Below are positions 55,185 to 64,000 of a stretch of 64,000 nucleotides of DNA, in pieces. The stretch is from positions 23,119,928 to 23,183,927 of the forward strand of contig CM045989.1 of assembly GCA_025175895.1 (NCBI GenBank), read 5' to 3'. Below the pieces are notes generated by a model that saw only the letters and a list, made by a program, of their open reading frames with translations, had not been told where the DNA came from and ran no database searches. The position numbers were made by a program, and so were the translations under genes. How positions within the stretch are numbered: position 1 is the stretch's first letter; every line of letters begins with the position of its first letter. The stretch is from Wurfbainia villosa. Lineage: Eukaryota; Streptophyta; Magnoliopsida; Zingiberales; Zingiberaceae.

Positions 55185-56978
55185 ATGGAAGTCCAAGATC
55201 AATTAGGTTGGGACATCAACACACCGGTGCCCTACACCCTATACGGACGAGAAGGATTCAATTCTTGGAAGGGAAGAATTGAGGATTTTATTATGATGAG
55301 AGACTTTGAGGAATGGTCCATTTTGATGAATGGATTTGAATATCCAAGAGGACCAAGAGGTGGATTCCTCAAAAAGAAGAGATGGACTGAAGAGCAAGTT
55401 CAAGCATCCGAGAAAAATGATAAGGTGATAAAATTTTTAATTGATTTAATGCCTAACAATATCTTGTGTATGTTAGGTAATTATGTAGATGCTAAAGAGT
55501 TATGGAGCCAAGTGGCAAAGCTCCATGAAAACTCATCATCGGTCCAAGAAGAAGAAGATGAAGAGGAGTGCTCACCCTCTCAAGCTCAAGAAAGTTCACC
55601 ATCATTTCAAGAAGATAAGGAGGGTGAAGAAGAGAGATCATCCTCACAAGGAAGTGAGGATTCGGAGGTTGATAGGGAATCAACATCCGGATCGGAAGAG
55701 GTGGAGGAAGTAGAAGAAGCATCCACCTCAAGGATTGAGGGGGAGGAGAGAACCTCCACACCGAAACATCAAGAAGAAGCTTCGACATCCGGTCAAGATG
55801 AAGAAGCCCAAAGTCCAATTCTGGTCCTCATTAACCTAGGTAACTCAAGCAATTTAGGTTTAAATAAAAATCACATAACTTGCTTTGAGTGTAGGGAAAG
55901 TGGGCATTACAAGAGCAAATGCCCAAAGAGAGTAAGAAAAGCTCCTCCGGCGTCCAAAAGTCAACAAAAGTCAAAGGATGCCGGTGCCTCAAGTCAAAAG
56001 AGCAAGGAGCATGTCATATGCTTCAAGTGCAACTCAAAGGGGTACTATAGAAGCCAATGCCCTAGGGGGAAGAAGAAGGGGCAAGGAGGAGCATTACAAG
56101 TAGGGGGGGCTTCTATAGCTAACCCTAAGGTATATTTAAATAATGCACCTTCTAAATTTAAAAGTCAAAAGCATGCTAGAAATTTTAATTCTCTTGCAAT
56201 TCACCATGAAAAGCATGCTAGAGATAAATATATTTGTTTAGGAGCTAAAAGTGTTAATTTCAAAAGTAAGGAGAGAATTGGGACTAATGTTCCTAAAAAT
56301 AATTTATCTAAGGATAAACCTAGGTCAAATAACTCAAGACCAATCCTACCTAGGGAGACAATTAGGAAGGTACAAGAACATCTAGGTCTAAACCCTAAAT
56401 GGACTAGGCATATGCCTAGAAAGTCCCATGCCCAAGAATTTAATCAAAAATCAATTGGGCAATTGGAATTAGAAAACCAAGCTTTGAGGTCAAGGCTTGA
56501 GAAACTAGAAAAGACCCTTAGGAATATACAAAACCAATTTAAAGGGTCTAATGGTCAAAGTCAAAGGTCCAAAAGTCAAAGTCAACACCAAGGACCTAAG
56601 AGTCAAAAGTCAACCAAGGGCAAGCAAGGTTTGGGTCACAAACCTAAGCCTAAGGTAGCTTACCATAGTGTTCCATTTGATTATGGGACACAAACTAGGT
56701 CTAGGAAGACCAAGGTCAATAGGGAAGTCATCCCTAAGGTTGACCAAAGGTTGTGCCTAGTGGCTAGGGTTTCTAGGAAACCTAGGGTGGCCACCAAGAA
56801 GGTTGCAAGGGGAGTTACCCCTAGAGTCAACCTAGGCAAGACCCAAGTGACCAAGGCTAATAAGCCTAGAAGGGTCATTAGGAAGGTATCTAAGGAGGTT
56901 ATCCCTAAGGAATACCTAATTAACCCTAGGAGCTCAAATAGGTTTTGGGTTCCTAAGAGCGTGATTGATTCACGCTAG
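55185..56978 (+). CDS. Intact copia-type Gag, 597 residues
   Basis: Uninterrupted from MEVQDQLGWDINTPVPY to FWVPKSVIDSR. Capsid-like region residues 1-115 (MRDFEEWSILMNGFEYPRG, RWTEEQ, LIDLMPNNILCMLGNY). Acidic Ser/Glu linker about 120-225. Knuckle 1 at residue 233 (CFECRESGHYKSKC). Knuckle 2 at residue 279 (CFKCNSKGYYRSQC), in which the metal-binding His is Tyr (codon 56043-56045). A leucine-heptad coiled coil (LELENQALRSRLEKLEKTL) lies near 425-445, followed by a long basic C-terminus. It should form particles and bind element RNA; it has no enzyme domain. The stop falls just where the protease would start in a copia polyprotein. Longer than usual copia gag. Confidence 0.9.
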   Translation: MEVQDQLGWDINTPVPYTLYGREGFNSWKGRIEDFIMMRDFEEWSILMNGFEYPRGPRGGFLKKKRWTEEQVQASEKNDKVIKFLIDLMPNNILCMLGNYVDAKELWSQVAKLHENSSSVQEEEDEEECSPSQAQESSPSFQEDKEGEEERSSSQGSEDSEVDRESTSGSEEVEEVEEASTSRIEGEERTSTPKHQEEASTSGQDEEAQSPILVLINLGNSSNLGLNKNHITCFECRESGHYKSKCPKRVRKAPPASKSQQKSKDAGASSQKSKEHVICFKCNSKGYYRSQCPRGKKKGQGGALQVGGASIANPKVYLNNAPSKFKSQKHARNFNSLAIHHEKHARDKYICLGAKSVNFKSKERIGTNVPKNNLSKDKPRSNNSRPILPRETIRKVQEHLGLNPKWTRHMPRKSHAQEFNQKSIGQLELENQALRSRLEKLEKTLRNIQNQFKGSNGQSQRSKSQSQHQGPKSQKSTKGKQGLGHKPKPKVAYHSVPFDYGTQTRSRKTKVNREVIPKVDQRLCLVARVSRKPRVATKKVARGVTPRVNLGKTQVTKANKPRRVIRKVSKEVIPKEYLINPRSSNRFWVPKSVIDSR

Positions 56979-57804
56979 ATGGGTTTAGGGTGTGCCAACC
57001 TTGATTGGATGGGTAGTTAACTCAACCATGATAAAGTGGCACTTTAGGATATTTTCAAGGTTATGGTTACCTTGGAAATAGATTTGAATCAATATCCTAA
57101 AAGATTTTAGGATGTGCCAATGCACTTTTGAAATTAAGAAAAATCAATTAAATTGGCACAATTTAGGTTTAGAGGTTAGTGTGCCATTTTAGGTTTTTGG
57201 CACACTAGGGAGATTAGGTTAATATGGCAAAATATGATTAATCCCAACAAATGACAATTAATATTAAAATTTAGGTATTATTATACCTATATATTTTATA
57301 TGCCATGCTTTATTTGCCATATAACATGCCATGACATCATGTTTATTTTAATCATTTTACATGTCATGTTCATGTTTAGGATTAAGGTTTCAAATGTCAC
57401 GTGTTTTTAGATTTTATCTTATGCCATGACATCATGATTATGAGCATATGCTTATTTATATCATCATTAATGCCATAATCATTCATGTATTTAAGAAAAA
57501 TTTCGATTGAAATTGATTTAAGGACTATGACATGACTTGGAGTCCCATTCATAAGGGAATCAAGTAGGGTTGCCTAGGAAATGCATGAAACCCTAGATAA
57601 AATGAATCAAAACCCATATCTCACATCCAATTGACATGTATGTGTATTTATACACCCTAGATACATGTGAGATGCTAGGATATGAGTTAAGTTCAAGGTG
57701 CATAGTTTTTTGCATCTAGATGAACTAAAACTCATCTAATTTAAATTAGTGGATCATTAGGAAAGCTTGTGTACAAGTCATGTGCATAGAGCCCAAGGAA
57801 TATG
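56979..57804 (+). other. Tail of copy 3, cut by copy 4
   Basis: Non-coding, close to 13537-14364 of copy 1. It ends at CCAAGGAATATG; in copy 1 the next bases are ATCCAAAATAAGG, so ATATG (57800-57804) is the left target duplication of copy 4. Confidence 0.8.
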
Positions 57805-59917
57805 TGTTGGTGCAATCGGCCCAGCAGTACCTTGATGGTATTTTGATGATAGACAAAACTCATGACATGGGATTGTCATGGGAAAGTCCAACATGGGTTG
57901 GCATGGAAAATCCAAGCATGGAGCCTGGTGTGGAAGTCCAAGGGGGAAGCCTTGGCATGGTAAAGTCTAAAGCATTGTGAAGCCGTGCGCTTGGTGTTTG
58001 GCATGGGAAAGTCCAAAGCATTGCGAAGCCGTGCGCTTGGTGCTTGGCATGGGAAATCCAAAGCATTGTGAAGCCGTGCGCTTGGTGCATTTGGGAAGTC
58101 TTGAGAACTTGGCAAGTGTTAGTGCATATAAGATCCACATATCTCCACAATGGTATGATATTATCCACTTTGGGTCTAAGCCCTCATGGTTTTGTTTTTG
58201 GGCTTTACCCAAAAGGCCTCATACCAATGGAGATATCTTTTTTCTTATAAGCACATAATCTTTTCCATGTCTTACCAATGTGGGACTTTGATTGTATTCC
58301 CCATACTCCCAACAATCCCCCCCTCAAACGAAGGACCACATTGGGCCCCCCCTCAAGCCTATCCCTCCTCGAAGGATTTTCTCTGCTTGATGTCCGATCT
58401 TCAACCCACCAGGACTTCCTGCCAGTTGTTCGGTCCCCCCGACCCAACTAGACTTCCTTCCTGATGTCTGGTTCTCTTGATCCGGACGTGGGAGCTCAAC
58501 TTCCTTCGTTCGAGGTTCATGGCTTGACATGGACCATGGCTCTGATACCAATTGTTAGTGCATATAAGATCCACATATCTCCACAATGGTATGATATTAT
58601 CCACTTTGGGTCTAAGCCCTCATGGTTTTGTTTTTGGGCTTTACCCAAAAGGCCTCATACCAATGGAGATATCTTTTTTCTTATAAGCACATGATCTTTT
58701 CCATGTCTTACCAATGTGGGACTTTGATTGTATTCCCCATACTCCCAACAGCAAGTTCACTAGGCTCGGGTCCTTGAGTCGGTGAAGGATGGCATTGCGA
58801 AGCCGTGCGCTTGGTGCATCCGAGGGACCGCCGGACGGGGAGCGAATGGAGTGAGCCCAAAGGGAAGCATACTTCTAGGGCATGAGACGCGAAGGATGGC
58901 GTTGCGAAGCCGTGCGCTTGGCGCATCCGAGGGGCGTAGGCTGAGGGAAGAGAGATTTGGTGGGGAACTCCATGAGGGATAAGGTGGACTTGGCCAAGTG
59001 GCTAAGACTGAGTGTCGGAGGCTCAAACTTGATGTTTGAGGGTTTACCCGACGGTCGGATGCTCAAACAACTTGGTGTTTGAGGTTTTGCCCGACGTCGA
59101 TCGGCGACATAGGTGCTTGGTTCGGATGATCAGTCGACTAGAGTTCGGCCCGTGTAAGGCTAGGGTTTTGTGCTTAGCGATCGACTACCATGGTGGCGAT
59201 CGGAAGTCGAGCAGGATCGGCTAGGGATGGCGATCGTGATGGGAGTGTCGCGAGCAGCGCTCGTAGCCGGCAGGCGATCGACTCTTGGGTCACCCGATCG
59301 GTGATGGGCCTCATCATTCGACTGGTAGGTGTTCCGTTGGAACTTGTCCAACGTGGATCGGCGTTGTGAGACAACGACTACGAGGCGATCAGGGCCTTTG
59401 GCGATTGCTGCTAGGCGCAAAACAACTCGTCAGTTATAAAAGGAGCTCGAGATGGAGGTTTTGCCAAGGTTTTTGGAGCTATTGGAGGGGAATTGCTGCT
59501 GCATTCCAGTCCTTCAAGAGCCAATCAAAGCAAGCAACAAGCAAAGCGATCAAAGCAATCGGTGAAAGTTTTCTTTTGTATTGTATTTGTGTATTTGCTT
59601 GTATTTCTATATTACATTGTAATTGCTTGTGAGAGGTTTCTCCACCTCCGACGTGTTGTCGAGAAGGAGTGTTATAGTTAGTGTCGTGAGCATAACTAGA
59701 GCTCGGTGAGCTCGCCCGTGGAGTAGGAACCATTCGGTTCCGAACCACGTATATCTTGTGTTGTGTGATTCTGTATTGTTGTTAGTTTCATTATTATTGT
59801 TATTCCGCTGCGCTAACGACAATCGTAGACAAGCAACGCAAGAAGAATGAACGAATTACGATATCCATCGTACGAGGGCTATTCACCCCCCTCTAGCCGG
59901 CCGTTCGATCCCCTACA
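57805..59917 (+). repeat. 5' LTR of copy 4, with TRIM inside
   Basis: About 1474 bp after removing the TRIM and one duplication copy. It carries repeated GAAGCCGTGCGCTTGG units (57977-58090 and 58798-58925), TATAAAAG at 59435-59442, and the end CCCTACA. The palindrome region 59090-59300 is mostly GATCG-type sequence. Confidence 0.88.
58117..58750 (-). mobile_element. Young TRIM element in an LTR
   Basis: 634 bp; LTRs 58117-58314 and 58553-58750 (198 bp each, one difference seen: CACATAATC against CACATGATC). Duplication GCAAG at 58112-58116 and 58751-58755. iMet site on the minus strand (complement of 58539-58550) and C-rich complement of a polypurine tract after 58314. The empty site is visible in the partner LTR at 63428-63432. 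Confidence 0.95.
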
Positions 59918-59919
59918 AG

Positions 59920-59931
59920 TGGTATCAGAGC
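59920..59931 (+). promoter_or_regulatory. iMet primer site of copy 4
   Basis: TGGTATCAGAGC two bases after the LTR end CCCTACA. Confidence 0.92.
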
Positions 59932-59975
59932 CGAGGTCGCTCTTCAAGGACTAACTGCCACGAGAGCACTACAAG

Positions 59976-61562
59976 ATGGCCGGCTTCATCCATCCACCAA
60001 AATTCGATGGAGATTTTTCTTGGTGGAGGAAACGGATGAAGGTATATCTCGAAACCGATTTTGATTTTATGATTATTATAGAAAACGGTTTTGAGATGCC
60101 TAGGGACAAACACAACAAGCCCATTGAAAAATCAAAATGGACCCAAGACCAAATCAAAGACTTCAAGACAAATCTCAAGGTAATCAAGTTGATTAGTGAT
60201 TTGTTACCTAACACTATTTGGTCTAGATTGGGTGATTATAGGGATGCAAGGGAATTATGGAATAAGGTAATGAAATTCAAAGAAAATTCCCAATCGGCAC
60301 AAGAAGAGGAGAATGCCGAAGAAGAACCCACAATATTTGAAGACGTTGATGATTTGGTGGAGACCTCCACCTCTAGCATTGAGGGGGAGGAAAGGCAATC
60401 TTCTATCCCGGAGCAAGAACAGGAAGCATCCACATCCGGGAGAAGTGAAGATCATGAAGAGGCCTCCACCACCTCCCTAGGTAACTCAAGCGTTATTATT
60501 TTAAATAAAAATCACATAATATGTTTTGAGTGTAGGGAGAAGGGGCATTACAAGAGCAAATGCCCTAAATTGGCTAAGAAGAAGGCATCGACACCAAAAG
60601 TCAACCCAAAGTCAAACGATGCTGGTGTTTCCAAAATCAAGAGCAAAGAGCACATTGTGTGCTTCAAATGCAATCAAAAGGGACACTACCGAAGCCAATG
60701 CCCTAGGGGGAGGAAGAAAGGGCAAGAAGGTGCAACTCATGTAGGGGGAGCTCCTAAAGCTAACCCTAAGGTACATTTAGTTAATGCACCTTTAATTCCT
60801 AAAGTCAAAAAGCATGCTAAAAATTATTTTAGTTCTCTTGCCATTATTAATGAAAAGCATGCTAGGAGAAACAATAAGGTTTATTGCTTAGGTGCCAAGC
60901 ATGTTCATATGACTAAAGACAAACCTAGGACTCATAATTCTAGAAATATCTTGCCTAGGGAGTCAATTAGGAGAGTAGAAGAAAATTTGGGTATTAATCC
61001 CAAAAAGTCTAGGCACATGCCTAAGAAGAAGAGGTTTTCCCAAAAACCTAATGAAAATTCAAAAATGGGAAAATTAGAGCTAGAGAACCAAGTCTTGAGG
61101 TCAAGACTTGAGAGAATGGAGAAAGTCCTTAGAATCATAGAAAATTCAATTCTAGGGTCAAATGCCTAAAAGTCAAGACCTAAGGTTCAAAAACGGTCTA
61201 AGGGCAAGGAAGGTTTGGGTGACAACCCTAAGCCCAAGAAGACTTATCATAATGTTCCATTTAATTATGGAACTATTTCTAGGTCTAGGAAAACCAAGGC
61301 TAATAGGGAAGCCATCCCTAAGTCTAGCCATGGTATGTGTTTAGTGGCTAACACATCAAAGAAATCAAATGTAGCCACTAAGAAGGTCAATGGAGGAGTC
61401 ACCTCTAGAGTTGACTTAGGAAAGACCCAAAAGTCTATGGCTTCAAAGCCTAAAAGGGTCATTAGGAAGGTATCTAGGGAAGTTATCCCTAGGGAATACC
61501 TTGTTAACCCAAGGAGCTCCAATAGAAATTGGGTTCCTAAGAGCGTGATTGATTCACGCTAA
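59976..61562 (+). pseudogene. Copia-type gag of copy 4, one in-frame stop
   Basis: Starts MAGFIHPPKFDGDFSWWRKR, a different N-terminus from copies 1-3, so a separate subfamily. Capsid-like region has WTQDQIKDF and LISDLLPNTIWSRLGDY. Acidic linker; knuckle 1 CFECREKGHYKSKC and knuckle 2 CFKCNQKGHYRSQC, both with intact Cys and His. Coiled-coil segment LELENQVLRSRLERMEKVL near 61077-61133. A TAA at 61167-61169 interrupts the frame, which then continues in phase to NWVPKSVIDSR at 61562. Without that stop it would be about 528 codons. The truncated 397-residue product still contains capsid and both knuckles. Confidence 0.9.
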
Positions 61563-63106
61563 GTGGGTTAGGGTGTGTCAACCCTAAGTGGATGGGTGGT
61601 TAACCTAGCCATTGCGAGTTGACACATTAGGGTGTGCCAATATGGTTTGAGAAGTTAAAAATGATTTAAATTGGCACAATTAGGTCTTAGAGGTATTGGT
61701 GTGCCATTTTGGTTTTTTTTTTTTGGCACACTAGGGAAATGAATGACATTAAGGCAAAATGAATTTAATTCCTAGAAATGGAAATTTAATTTTTAACACT
61801 TAGGTATTCTATACCTTAGTATATTTTACTTGCCATGCTTTATTTGCCTTGCCATGTCATGACATCATTTTCATTTTTATCTATAAAATGTCATGATCAT
61901 GTTTAGATTTATGTTTAGATGTCATGTATGCTTAAGTTTCATTCACATGCCATGACATCATGATATTGGCATATGTTTTTATCTATATCATATCTATGCC
62001 ATAATCATATCATGCATGAATTAAAATGAAGTTAAGGACTATGACATGATTTGATGGGAATCAAATAATATTGCCTAGAAATATGCATGAGACCATTTTA
62101 AAGAACAAAAACCCACATCTCACTAGATTAATTGCCTTGAATGTGTTTTTACACATCTAGATATAAGTGAGATGTTTAAGAAAAAGAAATTAAAGGTTTT
62201 GAAAACTTTTTGAAAAACCTTGGTGAAGCCTATCTTTTGATAGCTATCACCATTGAATGGGATGATACAAAGAGGGCTCTTTATTGAAGCTTTTCTAAAC
62301 TTTTGAACTTTGTATCAATCTCCTAATTTAGTGGGTAAAATAATTTTCCAATATTTTTCACCCATAGTGTTTAGGATAAGTATTATACGTATGCATTTTC
62401 AAGATTTTTAAAATTACGTATATTTACTTATGGATTTCAGAAATCCATTTCTGAAATCTTGAAAGCTAAAATCGATTATCGATCATTGCCATGGATTAGC
62501 GATCGGTGATCGATGTCCGTGATTTTGATTTTAGTCATGTTGGTTAGGCCCATGTTCAGCTAGGTTAAGGTCCCCTAACCACTCCTAACCCTAGGATATG
62601 CTTGGGAGAGCATTAGAGAGGGTGGAAATCCATTGGATATGGATTAGGAGTTGGGTTGAGGGTGAGTATCAATTTTAAGGTGGATGTGAGTTCATTGTTG
62701 AACTTTGCCTTAATTTTGTTTGGTTTAATGTTCCTATTGGCTTAGGGACTCTCCAATGACATTGTTGGTGCAATGGTCAAGGGGGAGCAAGCCTCTAGGG
62801 GGAGGTATCCATCATGGGAAGATGGATGTGTATTTCCTCATGAGAGGAAAATTGGGTTGCCTCTCTTTAAGTGATATGGGATCACTAGAAAGATTGTAGG
62901 CATGTGTTCCTCCAAGGGAGAGATTGTAAGATCTCATTGGGATATGAGACATTCATACCCTTGGGGAGGACCTTTTTGATGTAATGTCAAAAAGGGGGAG
63001 AAGTTACCAAGTTACCAATTAAGGTTCGTTGGAATTCTCATTGGGATATGAGAATTGCCAATATGGGAGAATTGGTAGACTTGAGATGGTAGTTTTGTCA
63101 ATCATC
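61563..63106 (+). other. Non-coding tail of copy 4
   Basis: Related to the tail of copy 1 (ATGCCATGACATCATG words, CTATCTTTTGATAG near 62226-62239, hairpin 62433-62458, GGTATCCATC...GATGGATG near 62804-62828). No gene. Confidence 0.7.
62433..62458. other. Perfect 12-bp hairpin in the tail of copy 4
   Basis: Arms GATTTCAGAAAT and ATTTCTGAAATC around CC. Same place as 14644-14673 in copy 1, but with different arm sequence. Confidence 0.65.
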
Positions 63107-63120
63107 AAAAAGGGGGAGAT
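63107..63120 (+). promoter_or_regulatory. Polypurine tract of copy 4
   Basis: AAAAAGGGGGAGA-type run directly before the 3' LTR at 63121. Confidence 0.85.
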
Positions 63121-64000
63121 TGTTGGTGCAATCGGCCCAGCAGTACCTTGATGGTATTTTGATGATAGACAAAACTCATGACATGGGATTGCCATGGGAA
63201 AGTCCAACATGGGTTGGCATGGAAAATCCAAGCATGGAGCCTGGTGTGGAAGTCCAAGGGGGAAGCCTTGGCATGGGAAAGTCCAAAGCATTGCGAAGCC
63301 GTGCGCTTGGTGTTTGGCATGAGAAAGTCCAAAGCATTGCGAAGCCGTGCACTTGGTGCTTGGCATGGGAAATCCAAAGCATTGCGAAGCCGTGCGCTTG
63401 GTGCATTTGGGAAGTCTTGAGAACTTGGCAAGTTCACTAGGCTCGGGTCCTTGAGTCGGTGAAGGATGGCATTGTGAAGCCGTGCGCTTGGTGCATCCGA
63501 GGGACCGCCGAACGGGGAGCGAATGGAGTGAGCCCAAAGGGAAGCATACTTCTAGGGCACGAGACGTGAAGGATGGCGTTGCGAAGCCGTGCGCTTGGCG
63601 CATCCGAGGGACGTAGGCCGAGGGAAGAGAGCTTTGGTGGGGAACTCCATGAGGGATAAGGTGGACTTGGCCAAGTGGCTAAGACTGAGTGTTGGAGGCT
63701 CAAACTTGATGTTTGAGGGTTTACCCGACGGTCGGATGCTCAAACAACTTGGTGTTTGAGGTTTTGCCCGACGTCAGTCGACTGGCATAGGTGCCGGTTC
63801 GACTGATCCAAGTCGACTAGAGTTCGACTGGTGTAAGGCTAGGGTTTTGTGCTTAACGATCGCCATGGGTCGGCGATCGATTGAAATCGGCGATGGTCGG
63901 TCGAAGTCGACGATGGTCGGTGAAGTCGGCGATGGTCGGCCGAGGCGATGGTCGGCCGAAGTCGGTCGATGAGTCGATTGTCGAGGATGGCATGTGATCG
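63121..64000 (+). repeat. 3' LTR of copy 4, cut by window end
   Basis: Near-identical to 57805-59085 without the TRIM. From about 63770 it keeps CGTCAGTCGACTGG and GTTCGACTGATCC, where the 5' LTR has CGTCGATCGGCG and GTTCGGATGATC. From about 63855 it becomes GGTCGG- and CGATGG-rich. Confidence 0.9.

Larger units (their letters stand above)
53607..57804 (+). mobile_element. Gag-only LTR retrotransposon, copy 3 (left part)
   Basis: 5' LTR 53607-55116, iMet site 55119-55130, intact gag 55185-56978, then tail sequence until 57804, where copy 4 is inserted. By comparison with copy 1, its tail and 3' LTR should resume beyond the window. No pol motif. Confidence 0.88.
57805..64000 (+). mobile_element. 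Gag-only LTR retrotransposon, copy 4
   Basis: 5' LTR 57805-59917 (contains a TRIM), iMet site 59920-59931, gag 59976-61562 with one stop, non-coding tail 61563-63106, polypurine tract 63107-63120. The 3' LTR starts at 63121 and runs off the window. No pol domain. LTR starts differ by only a few bases, so it is a recent insertion. Confidence 0.9.

Noticed and set aside
61265..61522. Minus-strand frame opposite the gag C-terminus, with similar ones at 13239-13436 and 56681-56878
   Set aside because: Repeated in all copies because the basic Lys/Arg-rich gag tail leaves the opposite strand open. No independent support.

Overview
This window is nuclear DNA from a flowering plant with a large, transposon-rich genome. 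The evidence is plant-type LTR retrotransposons with tRNA-iMet primer sites, hAT and CACTA DNA transposons, tRNA-derived SINEs, TRIM elements, and one intron-containing bHLH gene. The GC-rich first exon of that gene weakly suggests a monocot, but I cannot name the species. Apart from the bHLH locus and a few hundred bases of flank, almost every base belongs to a mobile element, and most are nested in one another.

Region 1 (113-38112) is one very large Ty3/gypsy element of the Tat type, bounded by a 5-bp duplication (GAAAA). Its left LTR was split by a hAT transposon (364-4822), which itself carries a SINE (3300-3480). The gag-pol region (about 5749-18130) has gag, protease, RT, RNase H, a second RNase H-like domain and integrase. 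All are decayed, and they are split by a TRIM (6491-7079) and a 6.5-kb gag-only LTR element (10328-16827). The long 3' region has a pair of antisense gene remnants flanking a roughly 149-bp satellite array (20590-32478). That array was interrupted by a second TRIM (20827-21538) and a truncated CACTA element (23578 to about 31090). The right LTR is 36972-38112.

Region 2 (38113-40354) holds the only host gene, a three-exon bHLH transcription factor (38753-39645) that resembles the bHLH92 type. Its upstream sequence has a dense cluster of WRKY-type TTGAC cores and a G-box, and it begins directly at the end of the giant retrotransposon. A SINE with a 12-bp duplication follows (40355-40581).

Region 3 (40906-52374) is a second hAT remnant on the minus strand. 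It was invaded by a solo LTR (41528-51364), which was invaded by a gag-only element (42986-51166), which was invaded by another solo LTR (47898-49397).

Region 4 (52375-64000) is a pile of related LTRs and two further gag-only elements. The element starting at 53607 has an intact 597-codon gag. The element starting at 57805 sits inside its tail, and a young TRIM (58117-58750) sits inside the left LTR of that second element.

The most distinctive material is the gag-only LTR family. It has iMet primer sites, a two-knuckle copia-type gag that stops where protease should begin, and a roughly 2-kb non-coding tail with positionally conserved hairpins. Its LTRs are built from CCAA...TTGG dyads followed by arrays of the palindrome CAGTCGACTG. 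In several copies, including the two LTRs of a single element, the palindromes are replaced by GATCG- or GGTCGG-type sequence while the flanks stay nearly identical. This is either an unusual biological process or an assembly artefact at densely methylatable sites.
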